A DNA stretch of 64,000 bases from Rhodobacter sp. 24-YEA-8 (lineage in GTDB: Bacteria; Pseudomonadota; Alphaproteobacteria; Rhodobacterales; Rhodobacteraceae), in NCBI RefSeq assembly GCF_900105075.1, contig NZ_FNSK01000001.1, positions 316,001-380,000 on the forward strand. The letters run 5' to 3'. The notes below the pieces were generated by a model that was not told where the DNA came from, ran no database searches, and was given only the letters and a program-made list of their open reading frames with translations. The position numbers and the translations under genes are program-made. Shown piece after piece: positions 25,275 to 33,299 of this stretch (position 1 is its first letter; each line of letters begins with the position of its first letter).

Positions 25275-25778
25275 TCAGTCGCCCGCGACCGGCCAGACCG
25301 ATGCATCCCCGGATTCGCCGCCATCCCATCCCTGCAAGAGCCGAAAGCCGATACGGACCGGCGGCGCTTCGGGGGCAAGCTTCGGCACCGCGCGCAGCAA
25401 AACCGAAAGCTGGCTGACATGCTGCACCATCTGGGTGCGGATGCCATCTTCATCCCGGCCAAAGAAGGTGAGCAGATCCGGGGCCGACCAGCCCAGCCCC
25501 TCGATCCGGAGCACCCCGGCAGCGCTGCCGGTAAAGCCCATGGCGATCTCCTGGCTCTGATCGAGCTGGCTTTCGAACTGGCGGATATAGATCACCAGAC
25601 GCTCGCAGGCCGATTCGGCCGGGGTCTTTTGCGCCGCTGCCTTCCTGGTCGTGGTCTTCGGTGCCGCTGCCGCAGGGCTGCCGGGAACAATGGCCGCAGC
25701 CTTCGCCGTCATTTTGCGTTTCGCGGGGGCTGCGGTGCTGCCAGCGGCGGCGGCTTTGGTCAGGGTTTTCTCGGTCAT
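25275..25778 (-). CDS. DUF6173-like protein with Lys/Ala-rich N-terminus
   Basis: A 167-residue protein in two parts. Residues 1-50 are low-complexity and rich in Ala, Lys, Thr and Pro (TKAAAAGSTAAPAKRK, KTTTRKAAAQK), like histone-H1 or phasin-type tails. Residues about 55-150 form a compact domain: ESACERLVIYIRQFESQLD, EIAMGFTGSAAGVLRIEGL, FFGRDEDGIRTQMVQHVSQL and RIGFRLLQ. I recall this as DUF6173, an uncharacterised alphaproteobacterial family. Its ATG overlaps the TGA of the MBL hydrolase gene (ATGA), so it is translationally coupled to it. Confidence 0.78.
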   Translation of the reverse strand: MTEKTLTKAAAAGSTAAPAKRKMTAKAAAIVPGSPAAAAPKTTTRKAAAQKTPAESACERLVIYIRQFESQLDQSQEIAMGFTGSAAGVLRIEGLGWSAPDLLTFFGRDEDGIRTQMVQHVSQLSVLLRAVPKLAPEAPPVRIGFRLLQGWDGGESGDASVWPVAGD

Positions 25779-26806
25779 GTCTTTTGCCAGAGCCATGCCC
25801 CATCGGGGCCGGGGGAACGGGTGATCTCGCCCCGGTGCAGCAGGTGGTTCAGATGCGCCACCGCCTCGACCAGCGCGAGGCCAAGCTCGCTTTCGCCGAT
25901 CCTGCGGCGGAAGAGCATCGGGAAGCAACCCACTGCCGTATTGGGCACGGTGAGGAAATCGCGCAGCCGGTCCAGGGCCGAGAGGTGGTTTTCCACCATC
26001 TGACGCAGCCGGAACGGCAGGCCGGTGAAAGGGAGCTTATGGCCTGGCAGCACCAGCTGATCCTCGCGCGCGAAAGCGCTGAGGCGGGTGCAGCTTTCCA
26101 GCCATTCCCCAAGTGGGTCGGCCTCGGGTTCCGCCGGATAAACGCCGATATTGGCAGAGATCCCGGGCAAAAGCTGATCGCCGCCAAGAACGAGGCCGTC
26201 TGTCCAGAGCGTCGCATGCGCGGGGGCATGGCCATGACCGATGCGGATCTGCCAGTCGCGCCCGCCCAGCCGCAGGGTCTGGCCCTCGCTGATCCGGGTA
26301 AAGCCCAAAGGCAGCGGCGCCATACAATCCGACGAGTTGAACGGGCGCTCATTCATCCGCCGCTCCAGATCGGAGGGCAGCATGCCTGCGCGTTTCCAGA
26401 AGGCGACCGTCTCGGGAGAGGGGCGTTCTTCGGCTGTGTTAAACAGCATCCTTGCATAAAGCCAGGCGGTGCGGGTGATCAGAAGGGCTGCGCCCTGTTC
26501 GATGAACCAGCCCGCCATACCGATATGATCCGGGTGATGATGGGTGACGACCAGCCGCTTTACCGGCCTGCCGGCCAGCGGCCCGGCCAACAAAGCCTGC
26601 CAGGCCGCAAGGGCGCGGCGCGATCTGATGCCAGTATCGATCAGCGTCCAGCCATCGCCCTCGTCGATCGCATAGACATTCACATGGTCCAGCGCCCAGG
26701 GCAGCGAAAGCCGCATCCATAGAACACCCGGTGCGACCTCGGTCGCGGAACCGGCTGCGGGTGCATCGGGGAAGGGGTGGCGGATCTCACTCATGGGGTG
26801 TTTCAT
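25775..26806 (-). CDS. MBL-fold metallo-hydrolase
   Basis: About 343 residues. The metallo-beta-lactamase signature THHHPDHIGMAGW lies near residue 90, with the other metal ligands in GHGHAPAHATLW, LVLGGDQLLPG and LVLPGHKLPF. The C-terminal part is a helical winged-helix-like domain seen in glyoxalase-II and LACTB2-type hydrolases. The substrate is unknown. The start is taken at 26806 (MKHPMSEIRH), though 26794 is as likely. It is followed directly by the coupled DUF6173 gene. Confidence 0.9.
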   Translation of the reverse strand: MKHPMSEIRHPFPDAPAAGSATEVAPGVLWMRLSLPWALDHVNVYAIDEGDGWTLIDTGIRSRRALAAWQALLAGPLAGRPVKRLVVTHHHPDHIGMAGWFIEQGAALLITRTAWLYARMLFNTAEERPSPETVAFWKRAGMLPSDLERRMNERPFNSSDCMAPLPLGFTRISEGQTLRLGGRDWQIRIGHGHAPAHATLWTDGLVLGGDQLLPGISANIGVYPAEPEADPLGEWLESCTRLSAFAREDQLVLPGHKLPFTGLPFRLRQMVENHLSALDRLRDFLTVPNTAVGCFPMLFRRRIGESELGLALVEAVAHLNHLLHRGEITRSPGPDGAWLWQKT

Positions 26807-27155
26807 GCCGGGAACGCGCGGCGCGGGCAAGCTGATGTTCATGGGAGCGGGTTCGGGAGCAGACGATATCGCGGATGCGCCTGCCTTCGGGCTTTCGCAG
26901 TGGCCTCATATCGGGGGTTTGTGGGATTGGACCAAATTCGGCACTTTTTTCGGGGGGCGCTGGTGATTGCTTTCCTGTTGTGGCGCTGACCTGGCAGGAC
27001 AGGTCGCGCGCCGGGGGCACCAGGGTGGAATGCGGGGCTCACATCGCGGGGCAGTCGCACGGGGGAACCTCAGGATAAAACCCGGGTAAAGCCTGCGGTA
27101 ACCTTTGTTAACGCAGGCGCTGGACAAAGCCGGTGGCATCGGCCAGGCCCGTCTG
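26807..27155. other. Divergent intergenic region, MBL hydrolase / nuclease
   Basis: A gap of about 350 bp that should hold both promoters. A frame of 43 codons from the ATG at 26835 (MFMGAGSGADDIADAPAF) stays open but has no ribosome site, and I do not call it a gene. A T6G6 tract sits near 26946-26958. GTTAAC occurs at 27108-27113. No other element is recognised. Confidence 0.5.
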
Positions 27156-27815
27156 ATGTCCGGTCTCATTCTACAGCTTGTCTTCGTAACTTCTGTTGCC
27201 GCCGCGCCGTCGATCTCGGGCGCGCCCCAGGTCAGTGATGGGGATACGCTGCGGTTCGGACCGGTTGTGGTACGGCTTCATGGCATCGACGCCCCGGAAT
27301 CCGGCCAAAGCTGTGCCAGTGCCGGTGGAGGCAGCTGGCCCTGCGGTCTGGCGGCGACGAGGCGGCTGGAGGCACTGATCGCCGGCAACACCGTGACCTG
27401 CGAGGTGCTGGCCCGCGACCGCTATGGAAGGGTGGTTGCGCGCTGCGCGGCCGGCGGCGAGGATCTCGGCGCTGCGATGGTCTCGGATGGCCTCGCCTGG
27501 GCCTATATCGCCTATTCCGATGCCTATCTGCCGCAGCAGACCCTTGCGCAGGCAGCCGGTCGCGGCATCTGGGCCGCACCGTCACAACCCGCCTGGGAGT
27601 TTCGCGCCGCGCGCTGGATGGCGGCTGATCAGGATACGCCGCTTGAGGGCTGCCCGATCAAGGGCAATATCTCGAAATCGGGCGAGCGGATCTACCACCT
27701 GCCCTGGTCACCGGCCTATGCAAGGACGGTGATCCGCGAAGATCAGGGCGAGCGCTGGTTCTGCGACGAGGCCGAGGCCCGGGCCGCAGGCTGGCGCCCG
27801 GCGCGCGGGAAATAG
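27156..27815 (+). CDS. Secreted thermonuclease-family (SNase-like) protein
   Basis: A 219-residue protein with a short signal peptide (MSGLILQLVFVTSVAAA) and an SNase/OB-fold core: VSDGDTLRFG, VVVRLHGIDAPESGQSC, VTCEVLARDRYGRVVARC and DGLAWAYIAYSDAY. The catalytic Arg and Asp of staphylococcal nuclease correspond to the RLHGID and RYGR blocks. The C-terminal module GCPIKGNISKSGERIYHLP with WFCDEAEARAAGWRPA recurs in bacterial nucleases. It probably acts on nucleic acid outside the inner membrane. Confidence 0.88.
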   Translation: MSGLILQLVFVTSVAAAPSISGAPQVSDGDTLRFGPVVVRLHGIDAPESGQSCASAGGGSWPCGLAATRRLEALIAGNTVTCEVLARDRYGRVVARCAAGGEDLGAAMVSDGLAWAYIAYSDAYLPQQTLAQAAGRGIWAAPSQPAWEFRAARWMAADQDTPLEGCPIKGNISKSGERIYHLPWSPAYARTVIREDQGERWFCDEAEARAAGWRPARGK

Positions 27816-27826
27816 CGCCGGGGCGC

Positions 27827-27847
27827 GCAGACCTGGTACAGGTCTGC
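27827..27847. terminator. Hairpin between convergent nuclease and parE genes
   Basis: A perfect stem GCAGACCTG-GTA-CAGGTCTGC (9 bp, 3-nt loop), 12 bp after the nuclease stop and 8 bp before the parE stop. There is no T-run. The form matches the short-loop hairpins found after tsaC and ribE, so it is probably a shared 3'-end element or a Rho-associated barrier, not a classical terminator. Confidence 0.7.
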
Positions 27848-27855
27848 TGCCAGCC

Positions 27856-29832
27856 TCAGATATCGAGCTCGTCGGTATTGGCGAAACGGGCCTTTTCCTG
27901 AATGAACTGAAAGCGCAGCTCCGGCTTTTTGCCCATCAGGTCATTGACCAGGGTTTTCGTCGATTCGCGCTCTTCCTCATTGATCGAGACCTGGATCAGC
28001 TTGCGCGTTGCCGGGTTCATCGTGGTGTCTTTGAGGTCCTTGGCATCCATCTCGCCCAGCCCCTTGAAACGCTGCACATCGATCTTGCCGCGCCCGCCCA
28101 GACCCTTGGCCAGCCATTCCTCTTTCTCGGCATCATTCGAGACATAGAGCCGCTTCGGCCCCTGGGTCAGGCGGTAAAGCGGCGGGCAGGCGAGGTAGAG
28201 ATGCCCTTTCAGAATCAGCTGCGGCATCTGTTCATAGAAGAATGTCATCAGCAGCGAGGCGATATGGGCGCCATCCACATCGGCGTCGGTCATGATGATG
28301 ATCTTGTCATAGCGCAGATCGTCGATGCGGAAGCGATCTTTCATGCCAACGCCAAGCGCTTCGCAAATGTCGCGGATCTCGGCATTGTCCGAGAGTTTGC
28401 TCGCGGCAGCCCCCAGCACATTGAGCACCTTGCCGCGCAAGGGCAGCAGCGCCTGGAATTTGCGGTCGCGCGCACCCTTGCCGCTGCCGCCGGCGGAATC
28501 GCCCTCGACGAGGAACAGTTCGGTGCCGGAGCGGTTCGAGGCAGAACAATCGACCAGCTTGCCCGGGAGGCGTAGTCGCTTGGTCGCCGTCTTGCGCTGC
28601 GTTTCCTTTTCGGCGCGGCGCTTCAGCCGTTCCTCAGCGCGCTGCACCAGGAAATCAAGGATCGCGCCGGCAGATTTCGGATCACTGGCCAGCCAGGTGT
28701 CGAAATGGTCGCGGACGGCGTTTTCCACCCATTTCGCCGCCTCTTCTGTCGCCAGCCGGTCCTTGGTCTGGCCGACAAATTGCGGTTCCCGGATAAAGAC
28801 CGAGATCAGCGCGCAGCCGCCGGTCAGCATATCCTCGCGGGTGATCTGATCGGCTTTGCGGTTCTTGACCCGCTCGCCATATGCGCGGATGCCTTTCAGG
28901 GTCGCGGCCCAGAAACCGGCCTCATGGGTGCCGCCCTCAGGGGTCGGAACCGTGTTGGTGTAGGACGAGATGAAACCGTCGCGCATCGGCGTCCAGTTGA
29001 TCGCCCATTCGACCGAGCCGGGCACGCCGAACTTTTCCCTGAAGCTGACTTTGCCCGCGAAAGGCCGCTCGGCATAGGTCTGATCGGATTGCAGCTGTTC
29101 TGCCAGATATTCACCAAGGCCACCGGGGTAATGGAAGGTCGCTTCCAGCGGCATATCGCCGTCCGGAATCGCGGATTTCCAGCGGATCTCAACGCCGGAA
29201 TAAAGATAGGCTTTGGAACGGACCATCTTCATCAGCCGCGCCGGGCGGAAGGTCTGATGGCCGAAAATCTCGGCATCGGGGTGGAAGATCACCGTGGTGC
29301 CGCGCCGGTTCGGCGCCGGGCCAATTTTTGCGACCGGTCCCCGGGGCTTGCCACGCGAGAATTCCTGGACGTAGAGTTCTTTGTTCCGCGCCACCTCGAC
29401 CCGCATATGGTCGGACAGTGCATTGACCACAGACGAGCCAACGCCGTTCAGCCCGCCCGAGGTTTCATAGGCGTCGCCATTGAACTTGCCGCCGGCATGC
29501 AGCGTGCAGAGGATCACCTCCAGCGCGGATTTGTCGGGGAATTTCGGATGCGGGTCGACGGGAATCCCGCGCCCGTTATCCCTGATCGAAACCGAGCCAT
29601 CGGCCAACAGCTCGACCTCGATCCGGTTGGCGTGGCCGGCGACCGCCTCGTCCATCGAATTGTCGAGAATCTCGGCGGCAAGATGGTGATAGGCGCGCTC
29701 GTCAATGCCGCCGATATACATGCCGGGCCGCATCCGCACCGCTTCAAGCGGTTCAAGAACCTCAATCGAGGAGGCGTCATAGGTCTGCTGGTTCGGCGCG
29801 GCGAGAAGATCGCCGGAATCATTCGGGGCCAT
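27856..29832 (-). CDS. parE: DNA topoisomerase IV subunit B
   Basis: A 658-residue type IIA topoisomerase ATPase subunit that with ParC separates linked chromosomes. It has the N-terminal EPLEAVRMRPGMYIGG, the GHKL ATPase motifs (LDNSMDEAVAG, IRDNGRGIPVD, GGLNGVGSSVVNALS), and the TOPRIM domain (LVEGDSAGGSGKGARDR, DADVDGAHIASLL). Its length and insert pattern are ParE rather than GyrB (GyrB is usually about 800 residues). Confidence 0.94.
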   Translation of the reverse strand: MAPNDSGDLLAAPNQQTYDASSIEVLEPLEAVRMRPGMYIGGIDERAYHHLAAEILDNSMDEAVAGHANRIEVELLADGSVSIRDNGRGIPVDPHPKFPDKSALEVILCTLHAGGKFNGDAYETSGGLNGVGSSVVNALSDHMRVEVARNKELYVQEFSRGKPRGPVAKIGPAPNRRGTTVIFHPDAEIFGHQTFRPARLMKMVRSKAYLYSGVEIRWKSAIPDGDMPLEATFHYPGGLGEYLAEQLQSDQTYAERPFAGKVSFREKFGVPGSVEWAINWTPMRDGFISSYTNTVPTPEGGTHEAGFWAATLKGIRAYGERVKNRKADQITREDMLTGGCALISVFIREPQFVGQTKDRLATEEAAKWVENAVRDHFDTWLASDPKSAGAILDFLVQRAEERLKRRAEKETQRKTATKRLRLPGKLVDCSASNRSGTELFLVEGDSAGGSGKGARDRKFQALLPLRGKVLNVLGAAASKLSDNAEIRDICEALGVGMKDRFRIDDLRYDKIIIMTDADVDGAHIASLLMTFFYEQMPQLILKGHLYLACPPLYRLTQGPKRLYVSNDAEKEEWLAKGLGGRGKIDVQRFKGLGEMDAKDLKDTTMNPATRKLIQVSINEEERESTKTLVNDLMGKKPELRFQFIQEKARFANTDELDI

Positions 29833-29924
29833 GCGCTGCTCTTATGGTTTGTAGCACAGCATTAGACCACCCGGAGGGGGAGGCGCGCAAGATCCAGGGG
29901 GGATTTTCCTGTGGACGCGCGCAA

Positions 29925-30056
29925 GGGGGGCGCTGCCCCCGTCTCCTGGCGGAGACTCCCCCGGGATATTTAGAGACAGATGAAAAGATCTTCTGCTGAT
30001 TTCATCTGTCCTTAAATATCCCCGCCGGAGGCATCCGGCCCCGTAACGGGGCCGGA
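29925..30056 (+). repeat. Composite palindromic intergenic repeat, copy 3
   Basis: The most complete copy. Order on the plus strand: hairpin GGGGGC-GCT-GCCCCC (29926-29940), hairpin GTCTCC-TGGC-GGAGAC (29941-29956), the long inverted repeat CCCGGGATATTTAGAGACAG ATGAAA ... TTTCATCTGTCC TTAAATATCC (29960-30020), CGCCGGAGGCATC, and a final hairpin TCCGGCCCCG-TAA-CGGGGCCGGA (30034-30056). It lies about 10 bp past the LLM oxidoreductase stop codon. Confidence 0.88.
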
Positions 30057-30065
30057 CGTCTTTTC

Positions 30066-31085
30066 TCAGCGCCAGCCAAGCGCCGGGGCGACATGTTTCA
30101 GGATATTCTCGATCACATGGGCGTTGTACTCGACGCCCAGCGTGTTCGGCACCGTCAGAAGCAGGGTATCGGCCTCGGCGATGGCTTCGTCCTGGCGCAG
30201 CTCCTCGATCAGCTTTTGCGGCTCGGCGGCGTAAGAGCGGCCGAAGACCGCGCGCTGATCGTCGATCACACCGACCTGGTCCTGGTCGGGGCGCGATTGC
30301 CCGAAATACATCTGATCCTGCGCTGTGGTGATCGCGAAGATCGAGCGGCTGACCGAGACGCGGGGCGTATGCTTATGACCCGCTTCTTTCCAGGCCGCGC
30401 GGTATTTGCGGATCTGGTTAGCCTGCTGCACATGGAAAGGCTCGCCGGTCTCATCCCATTTCAGGGTCGAGCTTTGCAGGTTCATCCCCAGTTGCGCCGC
30501 CCAGATCGCGGTCTGATCCGAGGCTGCGCCCCACCAGATGCGGTTTCTCAGCCCTTCGGAATGCGGCTCCAGCCGCAAGAGGCCCGGCGGGTTCGGGAAC
30601 ATCGGGCGTGGATTTGGCTTTGCGAAGCCCTGGCCTTCGAGGAGGCTCAGGAAGGTCAGTGCATGTTCACGGGCCAGATCCTGATCGGTCTCGCCCTCTT
30701 CCGGCGCATAGCCGAAATGGCGCCAGCCATCGATCACCTGTTCGGGCGAGCCGCGCGAGATCCCCAGCTGCAGCCTGCCGCCGGAGATCAGATCGGCAGA
30801 CCCTGCATCCTCGATCATGTAATGCGGGTTCTCATAGCGCATATCGATGACGCCGGTGCCGATCTCGATCTTCTTCGTGCGGGCGCCGATGGCGGCCAGA
30901 AGCGGGAAGGGCGAAGACAGCTGGCGGGCGAAATGGTGAACCCGATAATAGGCGCCGTCAGCACCAAGCTCTTCGGCGGCTTCGGCCAGTTCGATGCTCT
31001 GGAGCAGCACATCCTGGGCCGAACGGGTGGCCGAACCCTGCTGGGTCGACCAATGGCCGAAAGACAGAAAACCGATTTTCTTCAT
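30066..31085 (-). CDS. LLM-class flavin-dependent oxidoreductase
   Basis: A 339-residue luciferase-like monooxygenase: MKKIGFLSFGHWSTQQGSA, GADGAYYRVHHFARQLSSPF, KKIEIGTGVIDMRYENPHYM and SGGRLQLGISRGSPEQVI. Members use FMN or F420; the substrate is unknown. The GST gene lies upstream with a 139-bp gap. GGGGA precedes the ATG. A copy of the palindromic repeat follows the stop codon. Confidence 0.9.
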   Translation of the reverse strand: MKKIGFLSFGHWSTQQGSATRSAQDVLLQSIELAEAAEELGADGAYYRVHHFARQLSSPFPLLAAIGARTKKIEIGTGVIDMRYENPHYMIEDAGSADLISGGRLQLGISRGSPEQVIDGWRHFGYAPEEGETDQDLAREHALTFLSLLEGQGFAKPNPRPMFPNPPGLLRLEPHSEGLRNRIWWGAASDQTAIWAAQLGMNLQSSTLKWDETGEPFHVQQANQIRKYRAAWKEAGHKHTPRVSVSRSIFAITTAQDQMYFGQSRPDQDQVGVIDDQRAVFGRSYAAEPQKLIEELRQDEAIAEADTLLLTVPNTLGVEYNAHVIENILKHVAPALGWR

Positions 31086-31224
31086 GGTTCAAATCCCCTG
31101 ATCCTGAGATCCGGGCCGGGCCAGTGGCCGCGCCGGATCGTTTGACGGAAAGATGGGGCGATCGGCGCGCCAATGCCAGAAGCAGCGGCGCGCAACCACT
31201 GTGCGCAGGTGCCCGTTCCCGGGG

Positions 31225-31884
31225 TCAGGCCGGCTCTGCCTCGCGCCTGGCCCAGAAGGCCTGGAACGCCGGCCGGGCCTGGCAGCGGGCGAGCCAGTCA
31301 CTCACATGCGGGTATTCCGCCAGAAGCGCGGGATAGCCCTGGGCATAGCGCAGGCATTCGGCAGTATTGATATCGGCGGCGGTAAAGCGGTCGCCCACCA
31401 GCCAGTCATGTGCGCTCAGGTGCCGTTCCAGCCGGTTCAGCGGCCGGCGCAGTTTCTCGGCGCTGACCCGGATCGCGGCGCGGGTTTCGGGCAGGGTGTC
31501 GCCACCGGATTCGACGGCGAGCAGGATCTCCAGCGCCGGCGGCTCCAGTGAGGTTGCCGCGTAAAGCGCCCATTGCTCCATCAGCGATTGCTCGGATGCG
31601 TCGGCCGGGCCAAAGCCGCCCCCATGGCGGCGCGCGATATGAAGGGTGATCGCCAGCGACTCGGTCAGCAAAAGCCCGTCATCCTCCATCGCGGGGATCT
31701 GGCCCTGCGGATTGACGGCGAGATAATCGGGCGAGGCGGTGTTCAGCGCCGCGTCTTCGGCCTTCGCATCCCTGAGACGATAGGCCTGGATCACCGGCAC
31801 ATGGGTGAAATCGCAGCCGATTTCGCCAAGGAGCCAGAGCGGGCGCGAGGCGCGTGAACGATAGACGCCGTAAAGGGTGATCAT
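31225..31884 (-). CDS. Glutathione S-transferase family protein
   Basis: A 219-residue GST. The thioredoxin-like N-terminal domain reads MITLYGVYRSRASRPLWLL, VNPQGQIPAMEDDGLLLTES with the cis-Pro, and the C-terminal helical domain includes SAHDWLVGDRFTAADINTAE, a GST N-capping box. The Ser in YRSRASRP is the probable catalytic residue. I use the ATG at 31884; the longer frame upstream adds only hydrophobic sequence. Confidence 0.9.
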   Translation of the reverse strand: MITLYGVYRSRASRPLWLLGEIGCDFTHVPVIQAYRLRDAKAEDAALNTASPDYLAVNPQGQIPAMEDDGLLLTESLAITLHIARRHGGGFGPADASEQSLMEQWALYAATSLEPPALEILLAVESGGDTLPETRAAIRVSAEKLRRPLNRLERHLSAHDWLVGDRFTAADINTAECLRYAQGYPALLAEYPHVSDWLARCQARPAFQAFWARREAEPA

Positions 31885-32255
31885 GTCGGGGTCCCCAAAG
31901 CCGGGCAGATACTGCCTGAAATAACCCGGCCCCAATAGCAGAAGCGGGAAGAAAATCCACTGGCTGCCGGGGCCGCTCACCCGATTGGGAAAAGATTTCC
32001 TGCGAGCGTCCGCCAGGCAGGAGGGTTTTTCGCACTGGTGGGGCTTGCGGGGAAAGGCGGGGGGCTCCGCCCGGGCTCTGCGGCTGACTTTGCCGGTCTC
32101 TCCTGGTATGCAGGCCTGACCGCGCGCCGCGTTTGTCCAGGATCAAGGTCAAATGCGGCGGCCAGGATTATGCTCTGGCCGGCCCCTTTCGGTCCGGCGC
32201 GCGCGCAGCCCGGACAAGACGGGCGTCGTTTTGCATTATGGTGAAGGAGTTCCTC
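31885..32255. other. Divergent intergenic region, GST / ppk2
   Basis: A gap of 371 bp with G/C-rich inverted segments near 32056-32080 (GGCGGGGGGCTCCGCCC) and a CCGGACAAGACGGG stretch near 32211. The perfect AAGGAG ribosome site for ppk2 is at 32244-32249. I cannot place a promoter. No gene or repeat copy is recognisable. Confidence 0.5.
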
Positions 32256-33242
32256 ATGAGCACAGATTTGCATGTCAGCGGCAACGAAAAACCGTCTGAG
32301 CCAGAAGCCGTCCCGGGAGATAGCCCGACCCCGCCGGTGCTGCCGCCTGAGACCGGCGACACTCTCGCGCCGCCGCGCCATTTTCCTGCAGTGACCCAGG
32401 ACGAGATTCGTGAGGCCTTCGAAAGCGGGCGCTACCCCTATGGACGCCTGATGGGGCGCGTCGCCTATGAGCGGGAAAAGGCGCAGCTTCAGGCCGAGCT
32501 TTTGAAGGTACAGATCTGGGCGCAGGAAACCGGGCAGAAATTCGTCCTTCTGATGGAAGGGCGCGATGCGGCTGGCAAGGGCGGTACCATCAAGCGGTTC
32601 ATGGAACACCTGAATCCGCGATATGCGCGTGTGGTGGCGCTGACCAAACCCTCGGACAAGGAAAAAGGCGAATGGTTCTTTCAGCGTTACATCCAGCATC
32701 TGCCCACCGCCGGCGAGATCGTCTTCTTTGACCGGTCCTGGTACAACCGGGCCGGGGTCGAGCGGGTGATGGGCTTCTGCACCCCGCCGGAATATCTCGA
32801 ATTCATGCGCGAGGCGCCGGAGCTGGAACGGATGCTGGTTCGTTCGGGCATCCGGCTTTACAAATACTGGTTCTCGGTCACCAGGGGCGAACAGTTCAAA
32901 CGCTTCAGGGCGCGCGAGACCGATCCTCTGAAAATGTGGAAGCTCTCGCCCATCGACAAGGCGAGCCTCGACAAATGGGATGACTACACCGAGGCCAAAG
33001 AGGCGATGTTCTTCTACACCGATACCGCCGATGCGCCCTGGACCATTGTGAAGTCGAATGACAAGAAACGCGCCCGGCTGAATTGCATGAAGCATTTCCT
33101 CGCCTCGCTGGACTATCCCGGCAAGGATCATGCGCTGGTGATGCAGCCTGATCCGCTGATCATCGGCTCGGCGGCGCAGGTTTTGCGGGGGGCGGCGCAC
33201 ATCCCGGGCAGCACCACACATCCGGCTGTGCGGCATGGCTGA
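32256..33242 (+). CDS. ppk2: Polyphosphate kinase 2
   Basis: A 328-residue PPK2 that uses polyphosphate to phosphorylate nucleotides. Walker A is LLMEGRDAAGKGGTIKRF; the Walker B/lid region is VFFDRSWYNRAGVERVMGF, followed by RLYKYWFSVTRGEQFKRF and KMWKLSPIDKASLDKWDDY. Such single-domain enzymes are class I. The N-terminal 45 residues are a Pro-rich extension that is probably disordered. AAGGAG lies 6 bp before the ATG. Confidence 0.94.
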   Translation: MSTDLHVSGNEKPSEPEAVPGDSPTPPVLPPETGDTLAPPRHFPAVTQDEIREAFESGRYPYGRLMGRVAYEREKAQLQAELLKVQIWAQETGQKFVLLMEGRDAAGKGGTIKRFMEHLNPRYARVVALTKPSDKEKGEWFFQRYIQHLPTAGEIVFFDRSWYNRAGVERVMGFCTPPEYLEFMREAPELERMLVRSGIRLYKYWFSVTRGEQFKRFRARETDPLKMWKLSPIDKASLDKWDDYTEAKEAMFFYTDTADAPWTIVKSNDKKRARLNCMKHFLASLDYPGKDHALVMQPDPLIIGSAAQVLRGAAHIPGSTTHPAVRHG

Positions 33243-33299
33243 GATGCCGCCTCTCGCGGCATATTGCCGCTAATTTGATCAAAGGATAGACCATGCGGC

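Noticed and set aside
26835..26966. 43-codon frame (MFMGAGSGADDIADAPAF) between the MBL and nuclease genes
   Set aside because: No ribosome site, no recognisable domain, and close to the divergent promoters.
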